Below are positions 33,628 to 42,595 of a DNA stretch of 64,000 nucleotides, one piece after another (position 1 is the stretch's first letter; each line of letters starts with the position of its first letter). A program made the translations under genes and the position numbers. The notes below the pieces were generated by a model. It made no database searches and was not told the origin of the DNA. It was given only the letters and a program-made list of their open reading frames with translations. Source of the stretch: Pseudothioclava sp033100795 (GTDB lineage: Bacteria; Pseudomonadota; Alphaproteobacteria; Rhodobacterales; Rhodobacteraceae); assembly GCF_033100795.1 (NCBI RefSeq), contig NZ_JAWLVI010000004.1, forward strand, positions 124,001 to 188,000. Direction: 5' to 3'.

Positions 33628-34740
33628 ATGGGCATTCTCGATTTCCTGACCGGCGAATTCATCGACGTGATCCACTGGGTCGATGACACGCGCGATACAA
33701 TGGTCTGGCGGTTCGAGCGCGAAGGCCACGCGATCAAATACGGTGCCAAGCTGACGGTGCGCGAAGGGCAAGCGGCCGTGTTTGTGCACGAAGGCCAGAT
33801 CGCGGATGTCTTCGGCCCCGGCCTTTACATGCTGGAGACCAACAATATGCCGGTGCTGACCACGCTCCAGCACTGGGACCACGGCTTCCGCTCGCCCTTC
33901 AAATCCGAGATCTATTTCGTCAACACGACGCGGTTCAACGACCTGAAATGGGGCACCAAGAACCCGATCATCTGTCGCGACCCCGAGTTCGGCCCGGTGC
34001 GCATCCGCGCCTTTGGCACCTATTCGATGCGCGCCGCCGATCCTGCCCGCTTCATGGCCGAGATCGTCGGCACAGACGGCGAGTTCACCGCTGACGAGAT
34101 CAGCTTCCAGATCCGGAATGTGATCGTGCAGGCGTTCAGCCGCGTGATCGCGACCTCGGGGATACCGATTCTGGATATGGCGGGTAATACCGCCGAGCTT
34201 GGCAAGATGATCGCCAAGGCGATTAAACCCGTGATCGCGGATTACGGCCTCTCGATCCCCGAATTCTACATCGAGAATATCTCGCTTCCCGAGGCGGTCG
34301 AAGCGGTGCTCGACAAGCGCACCTCGATGGGGATCGTCGGTGATCTGCGCGGCTATATGCAGTTCAACGCCGCCGAAGGGCTGGCGCAGCCGGGGTCCGG
34401 CGTGGGCGCTGCAGTTGGCGCAGGGCTTGGCCTTGGGTTCGGGCAACAGATAGTGCAGGCAAGCGGGCCTTGGGGCGCCTCCCCCGCCGCCTCTGCCCCG
34501 CAGCAGATCGCCCCGCCCCCCCTGCCGCCTGCGGTCGAGAAGGTCTGGCATGTCGCAGCCAGCGGCGCGGCCACCGGTCCCTTCGGGCGCGGACATCTGG
34601 GCCGGATGGCGGCGGACGGGTCTTTGACACGCGAAACGCTGGTCTGGACCCCCGGTCAGGACGGCTGGATCGCGGCGGGAGAGATCGCGGAACTGGCGCA
34701 GCTTTTCACCATCCAGCCACCGCCCCCGCCCGCGGCCTGA
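33628..34740 (+). CDS. SPFH-domain protein with C-terminal GYF-2-like domain (YdjI-like)
   Basis: A 370-residue protein. The N-terminal SPFH (band 7-like) domain covers residues about 25-240, including AAVFVHEGQIADVFGPGLYMLETNN and FGTYSMRAADPARFMAEIVG. A Gly/Ala/Pro-rich linker is followed by a GYF-2-like domain (VWHVAASGAATGPFGRGHLGRMAADGSLTRETLVWTPG with WI at the end). No membrane helix is seen. It resembles the YdjI/virion-core-protein group, which in B. subtilis recruits PspA to the membrane with YdjG and YdjH. AGGAGG lies before the start. Confidence 0.85.
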   Translation: MGILDFLTGEFIDVIHWVDDTRDTMVWRFEREGHAIKYGAKLTVREGQAAVFVHEGQIADVFGPGLYMLETNNMPVLTTLQHWDHGFRSPFKSEIYFVNTTRFNDLKWGTKNPIICRDPEFGPVRIRAFGTYSMRAADPARFMAEIVGTDGEFTADEISFQIRNVIVQAFSRVIATSGIPILDMAGNTAELGKMIAKAIKPVIADYGLSIPEFYIENISLPEAVEAVLDKRTSMGIVGDLRGYMQFNAAEGLAQPGSGVGAAVGAGLGLGFGQQIVQASGPWGASPAASAPQQIAPPPLPPAVEKVWHVAASGAATGPFGRGHLGRMAADGSLTRETLVWTPGQDGWIAAGEIAELAQLFTIQPPPPPAA

Positions 34741-34747
34741 TCGCCCC

Positions 34748-35881
34748 ATGACAACGCCTGCGCCCGTCAGCGGCGAGCATCACTACCCCTGCCAGTCCTG
34801 CGGCGCGGACCTGCGTTTCGCGCCCGGTCAAACGCGGCTTGTCTGCGACTATTGCGGCCATGTGCAGGACATCCCGCAGGCAACAGGCCAAGGCACAGCC
34901 GTGCTGACGGAACTCGCGCTTGCCGATGGTCTGGCCGCGCGCCTGCCCGCCTCGGAGACCGAGGAACAGCGCACCACCTCTTGCCCGAATTGCGGCGCCA
35001 GCATTGAGTTTCAGGGCGAGACCCACGCCACCGACTGCCCCTATTGCGCGACGCCCGTGGTCACCGACACCGGCACAAGGCGGCTGATCAAACCGCAAGG
35101 CGTGGTGCCTTTTGCCCTGACCGAAGAGGCCGCGCGCAAGGCGCTGAGCCGCTGGCTCAAGGGGCTGTGGTTCGCGCCCTCGGGGCTGTCGGACTATGCG
35201 CGCAAGGGGCGCCGGATGCGCGGCATTTACGCGCCGTTCTGGACCTTTGACGCCGACACGCGCACCGATTACGCCGGACAGCGCGGCGACTATTATTACG
35301 AGACCCGCACCCGCACCGTCCGCGTGGATGGCCGGTCGGAAACGCGGCGCGAGCAGGTGCGCAAAATCCGCTGGCGCTCGGTCTCGGGGCGGGTTGCGCG
35401 CGCCTTCGATGACGTGCTGGTCTATGCCGCGCGCTCGCTGCCGCCCGAGTATGTGGCGGCGTTGCGGCCCTGGGATCTGTCGGACCTCAAACCTTACCGC
35501 CCCGATTATCTGGCGGGGTTCGAGGCCGAAGGCTATACGGTCGAACTCTTGGAAGGGCACCATCTGGCTCGCGCCGAGATGGTCCATGTGATCCAGTCGG
35601 ATGTCCGCCGCGACATTGGCGGCGACGAGCAGCGCATCTCGCAGATGGAGCCGCAATTCACCGACGAGACCTTCAAGCACGTCCTTTTGCCGATCTGGAC
35701 CGCCGCCTACAAATACCGCGGGCGCAGCTACCGGTTTGTGGTCAATGCTCAGACAGGGCAGGTGCGCGGCGACCGCCCGTGGTCGGCCATCAAGATCGCA
35801 CTGGCGGTGGCTTTGGGGCTGATGGTTGCGGGCGGGTCGGCCTATCTGAAATACCTGTATGACACTGGCGCCTTGAATTAA
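34748..35881 (+). CDS. Zinc-ribbon membrane protein (YdjG-like)
   Basis: A 377-residue protein with two N-terminal zinc ribbons: CQSCGADLRF with CDYCGHV, and CPNCGASIEF with CPYCATPVV. A middle domain (GIYAPFWTFDADTRTDYAGQRGDYYYETRT) follows and a C-terminal membrane helix near IALAVALGLMVAGGSAYLKYLY. Eight Cys make two complete Zn sites. The architecture matches zinc-ribbon membrane proteins partnered with SPFH proteins, such as B. subtilis YdjG. It is 7 bases after the SPFH gene and ends the operon. Confidence 0.85.
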   Translation: MTTPAPVSGEHHYPCQSCGADLRFAPGQTRLVCDYCGHVQDIPQATGQGTAVLTELALADGLAARLPASETEEQRTTSCPNCGASIEFQGETHATDCPYCATPVVTDTGTRRLIKPQGVVPFALTEEAARKALSRWLKGLWFAPSGLSDYARKGRRMRGIYAPFWTFDADTRTDYAGQRGDYYYETRTRTVRVDGRSETRREQVRKIRWRSVSGRVARAFDDVLVYAARSLPPEYVAALRPWDLSDLKPYRPDYLAGFEAEGYTVELLEGHHLARAEMVHVIQSDVRRDIGGDEQRISQMEPQFTDETFKHVLLPIWTAAYKYRGRSYRFVVNAQTGQVRGDRPWSAIKIALAVALGLMVAGGSAYLKYLYDTGALN

Positions 35882-35927
35882 CTCCGCGCAAAAGCGATTG
35901 TCCCGAGGCTGCTAAGGGTGTAACGGC

Positions 35928-35941
35928 TGTTAGCGCAAACA
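35928..35941. promoter_or_regulatory. LacI-type palindromic operator upstream of the PfkB kinase gene
   Basis: TGTTAGCGCAAACA is a near-perfect palindrome (TGTT, GCGC and AACA all symmetric), the central CG type bound by LacI-family sugar repressors. It lies 24 bases before the kinase ATG, suited to repression. No LacI gene is in the window. Confidence 0.55.
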
Positions 35942-35965
35942 TACCCGACGGAACCGGAGGCCCCT

Positions 35966-36895
35966 ATGATCCTGAGCTGTGGTGAATCGCTGATCGACAT
36001 GCTGCCGCGTGAAACGCGCGCGGGCGAGGCCGCTTTTGCGCCCTATGCGGGTGGCGCGGTGTTCAATACTGCCATCGCACTTGGGCGGCTCGGGGCGAAG
36101 GCGGGGTTTCTGTCCGGCATCTCGACCGACCTGATGGGGGAGGTTCTTGAGGCGGCCCTTGCGCAGTCGAACGTCGATACTTCGCTCGCGATCCGCTCGG
36201 ACCGGCCCACGACGCTGGCCTTCGTCAAACTGGTCAATGGCCACGCGAGCTATGCGTTCTACGATGAGAACACCGCCGGCCGGATGCTGGTGCCCGCCGA
36301 TCTGCCCGCCGACCTGCCCGATGTCAAAGCGCTGTTCTTTGGCGGCATCTCGCTGCCCGTTGACCCTTGTGGCGGCACCTACGAGGCGCTGATGCTGCGC
36401 GAAGCGGCCCGCGGCAAGCTGACGATGATCGACCCGAATATCCGCCCCGGTTTCATCAAGGACGAACCCGCCTATCGTGCGCGGCTGGACCGGATGATCG
36501 CGGTGGCCGATATTGTGAAACTCTCGGATGAAGACCTTGTCTGGCTGATGGGCGAAGGCGAGATCGAACCCTTGGCGCGCGCGCTTCTGGCGAAGGGGCC
36601 GAAGCTTGTTTGCATCACCGAAGGCGCGAAGGGCGCGCATGGGTTCAGCGCCGCGCATTCCGTCTTTGCCCCCGCCCGCAAGGTCGAGGTGGTTGATACC
36701 GTGGGCGCGGGCGACACGTTCAACGCGGGCGTTCTGGCCGCGCTGGAAGAGGCTGGCGCGCTGTCGAAAGAGGCAGTTGCAAACGCGGATGCCGCGCTGA
36801 TCGAGGCCGCCCTGACCCTTGGCGTGCGCGCCGCCGCCGTCACCGTCAGCCGCGCGGGCGCCAACCCGCCCACGCGCGCGGAGCTGGTCGCATGA
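35966..36895 (+). CDS. PfkB-family sugar kinase (fructokinase-like)
   Basis: A 309-residue ribokinase-fold kinase. Motifs: N-terminal CGESLIDMLPRE, the first PfkB signature region GGAVFNTAIALGRLGAKAGFL, and the second signature DTVGAGDTFNAGVLAAL with the catalytic Asp. Length and the GESLIDML start fit fructokinase-type members, but the sugar cannot be fixed. The LacI-like operator in front suggests sugar-induced expression. The stop overlaps the dtd start by 4 bases. Confidence 0.85.
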   Translation: MILSCGESLIDMLPRETRAGEAAFAPYAGGAVFNTAIALGRLGAKAGFLSGISTDLMGEVLEAALAQSNVDTSLAIRSDRPTTLAFVKLVNGHASYAFYDENTAGRMLVPADLPADLPDVKALFFGGISLPVDPCGGTYEALMLREAARGKLTMIDPNIRPGFIKDEPAYRARLDRMIAVADIVKLSDEDLVWLMGEGEIEPLARALLAKGPKLVCITEGAKGAHGFSAAHSVFAPARKVEVVDTVGAGDTFNAGVLAALEEAGALSKEAVANADAALIEAALTLGVRAAAVTVSRAGANPPTRAELVA

Positions 36896-37341
36896 GGGCA
36901 TTGCTGCAACGCGTCTCGCACGCGAAGGTCGAGGTCGAGGGCCGCACCACCGGCGAGATCGGCCAAGGGCTGATGATCCTCGTCTGCGCGATGCAGGGCG
37001 ACACCGAGGCCGAGGCCGACAAGCTGGCCGCGCGGATTTCCAAGCTGCGCATCTTCAAGGATGACGCCGACAAGATGAACCTGTCTGTCACCGACATCGG
37101 CGGGGACTGTCTGGTCGTCAGCCAGTTCACGCTGGCCGCCGATACCTCGCGCGGGAACCGACCGGGGTTTTCCTATGCCGCCCCGCCCGAGGTGGGGGAA
37201 CGCCTGTATCAGCACTTCTCGGAGGCGCTGCGCAAGCTGGGGCTACAAGTGGCGAATGGCGAGTTCGGCGCGGATATGAATGTAAGTCTGCTGAACCAGG
37301 GACCGGTCACGATCTGGCTGGATACAGCGGACCGCGCTTGA
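36892..37341 (+). CDS. dtd: D-aminoacyl-tRNA deacylase
   Basis: A 149-residue proofreading enzyme that removes D-amino acids (and glycine) from tRNA. It starts MRALLQRVSHAKVEVEG and holds the catalytic VVSQFTLAADTSRGNRPGFSYA (SQxT) and NQGPVTIWLDT (GP) motifs. Length is exact for the family. It is coupled to the upstream kinase by a 4-base overlap. Confidence 0.96.
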   Translation: MRALLQRVSHAKVEVEGRTTGEIGQGLMILVCAMQGDTEAEADKLAARISKLRIFKDDADKMNLSVTDIGGDCLVVSQFTLAADTSRGNRPGFSYAAPPEVGERLYQHFSEALRKLGLQVANGEFGADMNVSLLNQGPVTIWLDTADRA

Positions 37342-37396
37342 CTTAACGGGCGCGCTCCCGCAAGGGGGTCTGGTCCTTTGCTAATGAAAGCCGCCC

Positions 37397-38743
37397 GTGG
37401 AAAACTTTGATAACCTTGGCCTTGCGCCCGTGCTTCTGGAAAACCTCGGCAAGATCGGGATTACCCGCCCGACGCCGATCCAGTCCAAGGCAATTCCGCA
37501 TGTGGTGAAGGGGCGCGACCTTCTGGGTCTGGCGCAAACCGGCACCGGCAAGACAGCCGCCTTCGGCCTGCCGATGCTGACGCGCATCATCAATTACGGC
37601 AAGCGCCCGCGCCCGAAAACCGTGCGCGCGCTGGTGCTGGCCCCCACGCGCGAGCTTGCGAACCAGATCCACGAGAGCCTTGGCCAGTTCGCCGATGGCG
37701 CGCCCGTGTCGATCCAGCGCGTTGTGGGGGGCGCCTCGCTGAACAAACAGGAACAAGGGCTGGCGCGCGGGGTCGATGTGCTTATCGCAACGCCCGGACG
37801 CCTGTTGGACCTTCTGGACCGCCGCGCGCTGGTGCTGTCGGAGACCAGCTATCTGGTGCTGGACGAGGCTGACCAGATGCTCGACATCGGCTTCATCCAC
37901 GCGCTGCGCAAGATCGCGAAACTTATTCCGGCCGAACGCCAGACGCTTCTGTTCTCGGCCACGATGCCGCCCCTGATGGAGGAACTCGCATCTTCTTATC
38001 TGACCGATCCGATCCGCGTTGAGGCCTCGCCCGCCGGTAAGCCCGTCGACAAGATCGAACAGGGCGTGCATTTCACCACGCAAAAGGAAAAGGCCACGCT
38101 GCTGGCGCAATATCTGGGCGAGCATAAGGGCGAGCACGCGCTGGTGTTTTCGCGCACCAAGCATGGATCGGACAAGCTGGCGAAGCTCTTGGAGAACTGG
38201 GGCTGGTCGGTCGGCGCGATCCACGGCAACAAGTCGCAAAACCAGCGCGAGCGCGCGCTGGCCGCGTTCCGCGCGGGCGAGCTTGAGGTGCTGGTGGCGA
38301 CCGATGTCGCGGCGCGCGGGCTTGATATTCCGCTGGTCGAGCACGTCTATAACTACGACCTGCCGAATGTGCCCGAGAACTATGTCCACCGGATCGGGCG
38401 CACCGCGCGCGCGGGCCGTCATGGCCGCGCCGTTGCCTTCTGTGCGCCTTTGGAAATGGGCGACCTGCTGGAAATCGAAAAGGCGATGAAGGCGAAAATC
38501 CCGGTGATCGGCGGCACCCCGCACGAAGACCCCGAAGGGATGCGCCCCGGCGCGCGCTCGCGCGCGAGCCAGCAGAACCGCCGCGATCAGCAGCAGAAAT
38601 CCCGCCCGAAGAAAAAGAAAAAGCCCACAGGTGAGGCACAATCGGCGGCCCCTTCGGCGCCCAAAGCGGCCAAGCCCAAGCGTCGCCGCAACGGCCCGCC
38701 CAAAGCCGCAGGCGGCAACGCGCCGCCTAAACGCCGCGGTTAA
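37397..38743 (+). CDS. rhlE: DEAD-box RNA helicase, RhlE-like
   Basis: A 448-residue helicase with all core motifs: Q motif GITRPTPIQ, motif I AQTGTGKTAAFGLP, motif II VLDEADQML, motif III SATMP, later ARGLDIP and HRIGRTARAGRHG. The C-terminal 70 residues are Lys/Arg/Pro-rich (RPKKKKKP, KPKRRRNG), suited to RNA binding. It remodels structured RNA in ribosome assembly or decay. The start is a GTG with only a weak ribosome site; no upstream ATG is in frame. The stop overlaps the convergent gene by 4 bases. Confidence 0.93.
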   Translation: MENFDNLGLAPVLLENLGKIGITRPTPIQSKAIPHVVKGRDLLGLAQTGTGKTAAFGLPMLTRIINYGKRPRPKTVRALVLAPTRELANQIHESLGQFADGAPVSIQRVVGGASLNKQEQGLARGVDVLIATPGRLLDLLDRRALVLSETSYLVLDEADQMLDIGFIHALRKIAKLIPAERQTLLFSATMPPLMEELASSYLTDPIRVEASPAGKPVDKIEQGVHFTTQKEKATLLAQYLGEHKGEHALVFSRTKHGSDKLAKLLENWGWSVGAIHGNKSQNQRERALAAFRAGELEVLVATDVAARGLDIPLVEHVYNYDLPNVPENYVHRIGRTARAGRHGRAVAFCAPLEMGDLLEIEKAMKAKIPVIGGTPHEDPEGMRPGARSRASQQNRRDQQQKSRPKKKKKPTGEAQSAAPSAPKAAKPKRRRNGPPKAAGGNAPPKRRG

Positions 38744-39201
38744 TGCGTCGTCTCGTCTTCGAGATGCAGCTTGATATCCAGTAGCACTTTTTGCAGCGCC
38801 TGCGTCTCGGACAGCAGGCGTTTTGCCTCGTTGATGGTGATTGTGTTGTCCTGAATTGAGATGTGATACTCGCTCATCAGCATCGCAAACCGCTGGCTCA
38901 GCGCCACGATGTCCGAGTTCAGATGCCCCTCGTCCTCGTTGCGGCGCTCGTCATCGAAGGACAGCGTCACCCCCGTCAGATCGGCCAGCGCCTGCGTGAC
39001 ATGCGGGTAGCCTGCGGCCTCCTCCAGATGGGCCACCACATCGACCGGCATGAAGCGATCGGCGTTCTCGGCATCCATCGAGTAATACCGCCCGAGCGTC
39101 GCCTTTGACTTGCCGCAGATCTCTGCCGCCCGCTCGATCCCGATCGCCTTTACCAGCGCCTCGGTATGTTTCTTCAGATAGCCACCGACACGATCCGCCA
39201 C
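38740..39201 (-). CDS. HTH-like hypothetical protein
   Basis: A 153-residue protein whose N-terminal half looks like a helix-turn-helix (LVKAIGIERAAEICGKSKATLGRYYS), reminiscent of phage CII-like or toxin-antitoxin regulators. The C-terminal half is a long amphipathic helix region (IQDNTITINEAKRLLSETQALQKVLLDIKLHLED) suggesting a coiled coil. No signal or membrane segment. Convergent with rhlE. Function unknown; DNA binding is inferred from the helix pattern. Confidence 0.65.
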   Translation of the reverse strand: MADRVGGYLKKHTEALVKAIGIERAAEICGKSKATLGRYYSMDAENADRFMPVDVVAHLEEAAGYPHVTQALADLTGVTLSFDDERRNEDEGHLNSDIVALSQRFAMLMSEYHISIQDNTITINEAKRLLSETQALQKVLLDIKLHLEDETTH

Positions 39202-39404
39202 GCCACGCCTCCTTACAGGGGGAAATCACCACACCCTTTCCCATTAGCCCGCCAGCCGCCTCATGTCATCACTCAAGCCTCGGAGGGGCCAGACCGACGC
39301 GTATGAGTGAGCAGTGGTTTAAAAAGTTCTAAGGTTGGGCGGAGGAACCTGGCGCCTCCGCCGTCTTGCTTGAACGGAGGCACCGGGCGCGCTATTGCGG
39401 CCCT

Positions 39405-39983
39405 ATGGCCAAGCTCTATTTCAACTACTCGACGATGAACGCAGGCAAGAGCACGATCCTCTTGCAAGCCTCGCACAACTATATCGAACGCGGGATGCAG
39501 ACCTTGCTGATGACCGCGCGCCTTGATGCGCGCGCGGGCGAGGGCCGGATCGCAAGCCGCATCGGCATCGGCGAGGATGCGGCCACCTTTGACGCCAGCA
39601 CCGATATGTTCCGCGTGATCGAAGAGCGACTGGCCGCCGCCCCCTGCGCCTGCATGTTCATCGACGAGGCGCAATTCCTGAGCAAAGAGCAAGTCTGGCA
39701 ACTGGCGCGCGCGGTCGATGACCTTGGCGTGCCGGTGATGTGCTACGGGCTGCGGGTCGATTTTCAGGGCAACCTGTTTCCCGGCTCTGCCGCGCTTCTG
39801 GCGCTGGCCGACGAGATGCGCGAGGTCCGCACGATCTGCCATTGCGGCAAGAAGGCGACGATGGTCGTGCGCAAGGGGCCGGACGGGCAAGCGCTGCGCG
39901 ATGGCGACCAGGTCCAGATCGGCGGCAATGAGACCTATGTGTCGCTCTGTCGCCGCCACTGGCGCGCGGAAATGGGCGCCTAG
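39405..39983 (+). CDS. tdk: Thymidine kinase
   Basis: A 192-residue type II thymidine kinase for thymidine salvage. Walker A STMNAGKSTILLQ, Walker B CMFIDEAQFL, lasso-loop zinc Cys (CHCGKKATM and CRRHW) and the thymidine-binding YGLRVDFQG are present. The start at MAKLYFNYS is the conserved one; a longer frame upstream is not. Convergent with the LysR gene. Confidence 0.95.
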   Translation: MAKLYFNYSTMNAGKSTILLQASHNYIERGMQTLLMTARLDARAGEGRIASRIGIGEDAATFDASTDMFRVIEERLAAAPCACMFIDEAQFLSKEQVWQLARAVDDLGVPVMCYGLRVDFQGNLFPGSAALLALADEMREVRTICHCGKKATMVVRKGPDGQALRDGDQVQIGGNETYVSLCRRHWRAEMGA

Positions 39984-40879
39984 GGCCGGAAGGTGAACTC
40001 GGCCTGATGGGCCAGCGTTTCGGCGGCGATAAAATCGCAGACATAGCGGATGCGCGCGACGTTGCGGTAATCCTCGGGGAAGAGCAGCCAATAACTGCGG
40101 GTAAAGGGGATGTCGTCCGCCATCACCGGCACCAGCCCCGCGTTATTCGCCATAAAGCACGGCAGCACCCCCAGCCCCGCCCCCGCACGCACCGCATCGA
40201 ACTGCGCCTTGACGGTCGCGGCCTTATAGGAAACGCGCAAATCCGGGTCGATTTGATAATTGAAATCAAGTTCTTGGGTGAAAATCAGATCGTCGATATA
40301 GCCGACGAAAGGAAACGCGCTTAGCGCCGCACGCGTGGTGGGAACTTCGCGCTCCTCAAACAGCGCGGGCGCGCCGTAGATGCGCAGGTCATAATCCAGC
40401 AGCTTGCGCATCACGAGGCGCCCTGTCTCGGGGCGCTCAAGGCTGATTGCTATATCAACGTCACGCTTCCACAGCTTGTGATTCACGGGAACCGGCACCA
40501 GTTCGACCGTCAGCTCCGGTTCGCGCGCCAGCAGATGCGGCAGCATCCGCGACAGGAACGCATTGCCAAAGCCATCGGGCGCGCCCACCCGCACGGTGCC
40601 CGAGAGTGCCTCTAGCGAGGCGCCCGAATGATCCTCGATCGCCTGCGAGGCCGCCTCCATCGCGACCGCATGGCGCAGAATTTCCGCCCCCGCCGCCGTC
40701 AGCACCATCCCGTCATCGCCACGGTCGAAAAGCCGCGTTTTCAGCGAGGCCTCCAGCCGCTCGATCCGCCGCGCAACGGTGGTATGGCTCACCTTCAGCC
40801 GCCGCGCCGCACGCGACAGGCGCCCCGCCCGCTCGGTCTCAAGAAAATAGCGCAGATCTTCCCAGTCAAAGCCGCTCAT
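39980..40879 (-). CDS. LysR-family transcriptional regulator
   Basis: A 299-residue LTTR. The N-terminal winged HTH is DLRYFLETERAGRLSRAARRLKVSHTTVARRIERLE; the C-terminal effector domain starts near LSGTVRVGAPDGFGN. The start at MSGFDW has GAGGGG upstream. It is divergent from the GMC oxidoreductase gene across 111 bp, the classical LysR layout, so it probably controls that gene. Effector unknown. Confidence 0.9.
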   Translation of the reverse strand: MSGFDWEDLRYFLETERAGRLSRAARRLKVSHTTVARRIERLEASLKTRLFDRGDDGMVLTAAGAEILRHAVAMEAASQAIEDHSGASLEALSGTVRVGAPDGFGNAFLSRMLPHLLAREPELTVELVPVPVNHKLWKRDVDIAISLERPETGRLVMRKLLDYDLRIYGAPALFEEREVPTTRAALSAFPFVGYIDDLIFTQELDFNYQIDPDLRVSYKAATVKAQFDAVRAGAGLGVLPCFMANNAGLVPVMADDIPFTRSYWLLFPEDYRNVARIRYVCDFIAAETLAHQAEFTFRP

Positions 40880-40990
40880 CGCCCCTCGCGCAAAAACAGA
40901 CAGCATATGTGCAAATTTAGTCATTCCTATCACGGGGGGAGGCGCGATTAAATAGCGCAGACAGATGAGACCGGTTTTCGGGGGAGTGAG

Positions 40991-42595
40991 ATGCAGGATC
41001 TGGGCGAATATGACTATGTCATCGTGGGCGCAGGCTCGGCGGGTTGCGTGCTGGCGAACCGGCTAAGCGAAGATCCCTCGAAAAAGGTTCTGCTGCTGGA
41101 GGCGGGCGGCAAGGACAACTACCACTGGATCCATATCCCCGTCGGCTATCTGTATTGCATCGACAATCCGCGCACCGACTGGCGCTATCGCACCTCGCCC
41201 TGCGAGGGGCTGAACGGGCGGTCGCTGATTTATCCGCGCGGGCGGGTGCTGGGGGGGTGTTCGTCGATCAACGGGATGCTTTACCTGCGCGGTCAGGCGG
41301 CGGACTACGACCATTGGCGCCAGCTTGGGAATACCGGCTGGGGCTGGGACGATGTGCTGCCCTATTTCCGCAAGTCCGAGGATTATTACGCAGGCTCGGA
41401 CGACCTGCACGGGCAAGGCGGCCCCTGGCGGGTCGAGAACCAGCGCCTGCGGTGGGACATTCTGGACGCGTGGAAAGAGGCCGCGATTGCCGCAGGCCTG
41501 CCCGCGACGGATGATTTCAACACCGGCGACAATCACGGGGTGGGCTATTTCAAGGTGAACCAGCACAACGGCTGGCGCTGGAGCACGGCCAAGGGTTTTC
41601 TGCGCCCCGCCCAAGGCCGCCCGAACCTGCGCGTCGTCACTCATGCCCAGGCTGAAAAGCTGATCATCGAGGGCAAACGTGCCAGCGGTGTGCGCTTTAA
41701 CCTGAAGGGTCAGCCCGCGATGGCGCGCGCCAGCGGCGAGGTGATCCTGTCCTCCGGCTCTATCGGGTCGGTGCAGATTTTGCAGCTTTCGGGCATTGGC
41801 GACGGCGCGCATCTGAATGGGCTTGGCATTGAGGTTGTGCATGAAAACGCGGGTGTCGGCGGCAATCTGCAAGACCATCTGCAAATCCGCTGCGCCTATA
41901 AGGTGCAGGGCGTCAAGACCCTGAACACAATGGCGAACTCCTTGATCGGCAAAGCGCAGATCGGGCTGGAATATGTGCTCAAACGCTCGGGTCCGATGTC
42001 AATGGCGCCCAGCCAGCTTGGCGCCTTCGCCTATTCCTCGGATCAGATGGCGACGCCAGATCTGGAGTTCCATGTCCAGCCGCTCTCGCTTGAGGCCTTT
42101 GGCCAGGCGCCCCATCCCTTCCCCGCGATTACCGCCAGCGTGTGCAACCTGCGTCCTGAAAGCCGCGGGCATATCCGCATCACCTCGGCCGATCCGAACG
42201 TGCACCCTGACATCCAGCCGAATTACCTCTCGACCGAGGGAGACCGTCTGGTCGCGGCCCGCTCGATCCGGCTGGCGCGCAAGATCATGGCGCAAGAACC
42301 TTTGGCGAAATACCGCCCCGAAGAGTTCAAACCCGGCCCGAATTACGAAACCGACGCGCAACTGGCCGAGGGCGCGGGCGATATTGCCTCGACGATCTTC
42401 CACCCTGTCGGCACGGCGCGGATGGGGGCGGATGCGGCCTCGGTCGTCGACCCCGAACTGCGGGTGCGCGGGATTGAGGGGCTGCGCGTGGTCGATGCCT
42501 CGGTGATGCCGACGATCACCTCGGGCAACACCAACTCGCCCACGATCATGATCGCCGAGCGTGGCGCAGACCTGATCAAGCGGGCCGCGCGCTAG
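40991..42595 (+). CDS. GMC-family flavin oxidoreductase (choline dehydrogenase-like)
   Basis: A 534-residue FAD enzyme. The N-terminal dinucleotide loop YDYVIVGAGSAGCVLANRLSE, the GMC signature GRVLGGCSSINGMLYLRG and the second GMC signature SSGSIGSVQILQLSGIG are clear; the catalytic His region is STIFHPVGTARMG and the C-terminal NTNSPTIMIAERGADLI. Members oxidise alcohols (choline, aliphatic or sugar alcohols); the substrate is not readable. No signal peptide, so cytoplasmic or peripheral membrane. Divergent LysR gene upstream; tail-to-tail overlap with the KAS III gene. Confidence 0.9.
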   Translation: MQDLGEYDYVIVGAGSAGCVLANRLSEDPSKKVLLLEAGGKDNYHWIHIPVGYLYCIDNPRTDWRYRTSPCEGLNGRSLIYPRGRVLGGCSSINGMLYLRGQAADYDHWRQLGNTGWGWDDVLPYFRKSEDYYAGSDDLHGQGGPWRVENQRLRWDILDAWKEAAIAAGLPATDDFNTGDNHGVGYFKVNQHNGWRWSTAKGFLRPAQGRPNLRVVTHAQAEKLIIEGKRASGVRFNLKGQPAMARASGEVILSSGSIGSVQILQLSGIGDGAHLNGLGIEVVHENAGVGGNLQDHLQIRCAYKVQGVKTLNTMANSLIGKAQIGLEYVLKRSGPMSMAPSQLGAFAYSSDQMATPDLEFHVQPLSLEAFGQAPHPFPAITASVCNLRPESRGHIRITSADPNVHPDIQPNYLSTEGDRLVAARSIRLARKIMAQEPLAKYRPEEFKPGPNYETDAQLAEGAGDIASTIFHPVGTARMGADAASVVDPELRVRGIEGLRVVDASVMPTITSGNTNSPTIMIAERGADLIKRAAR

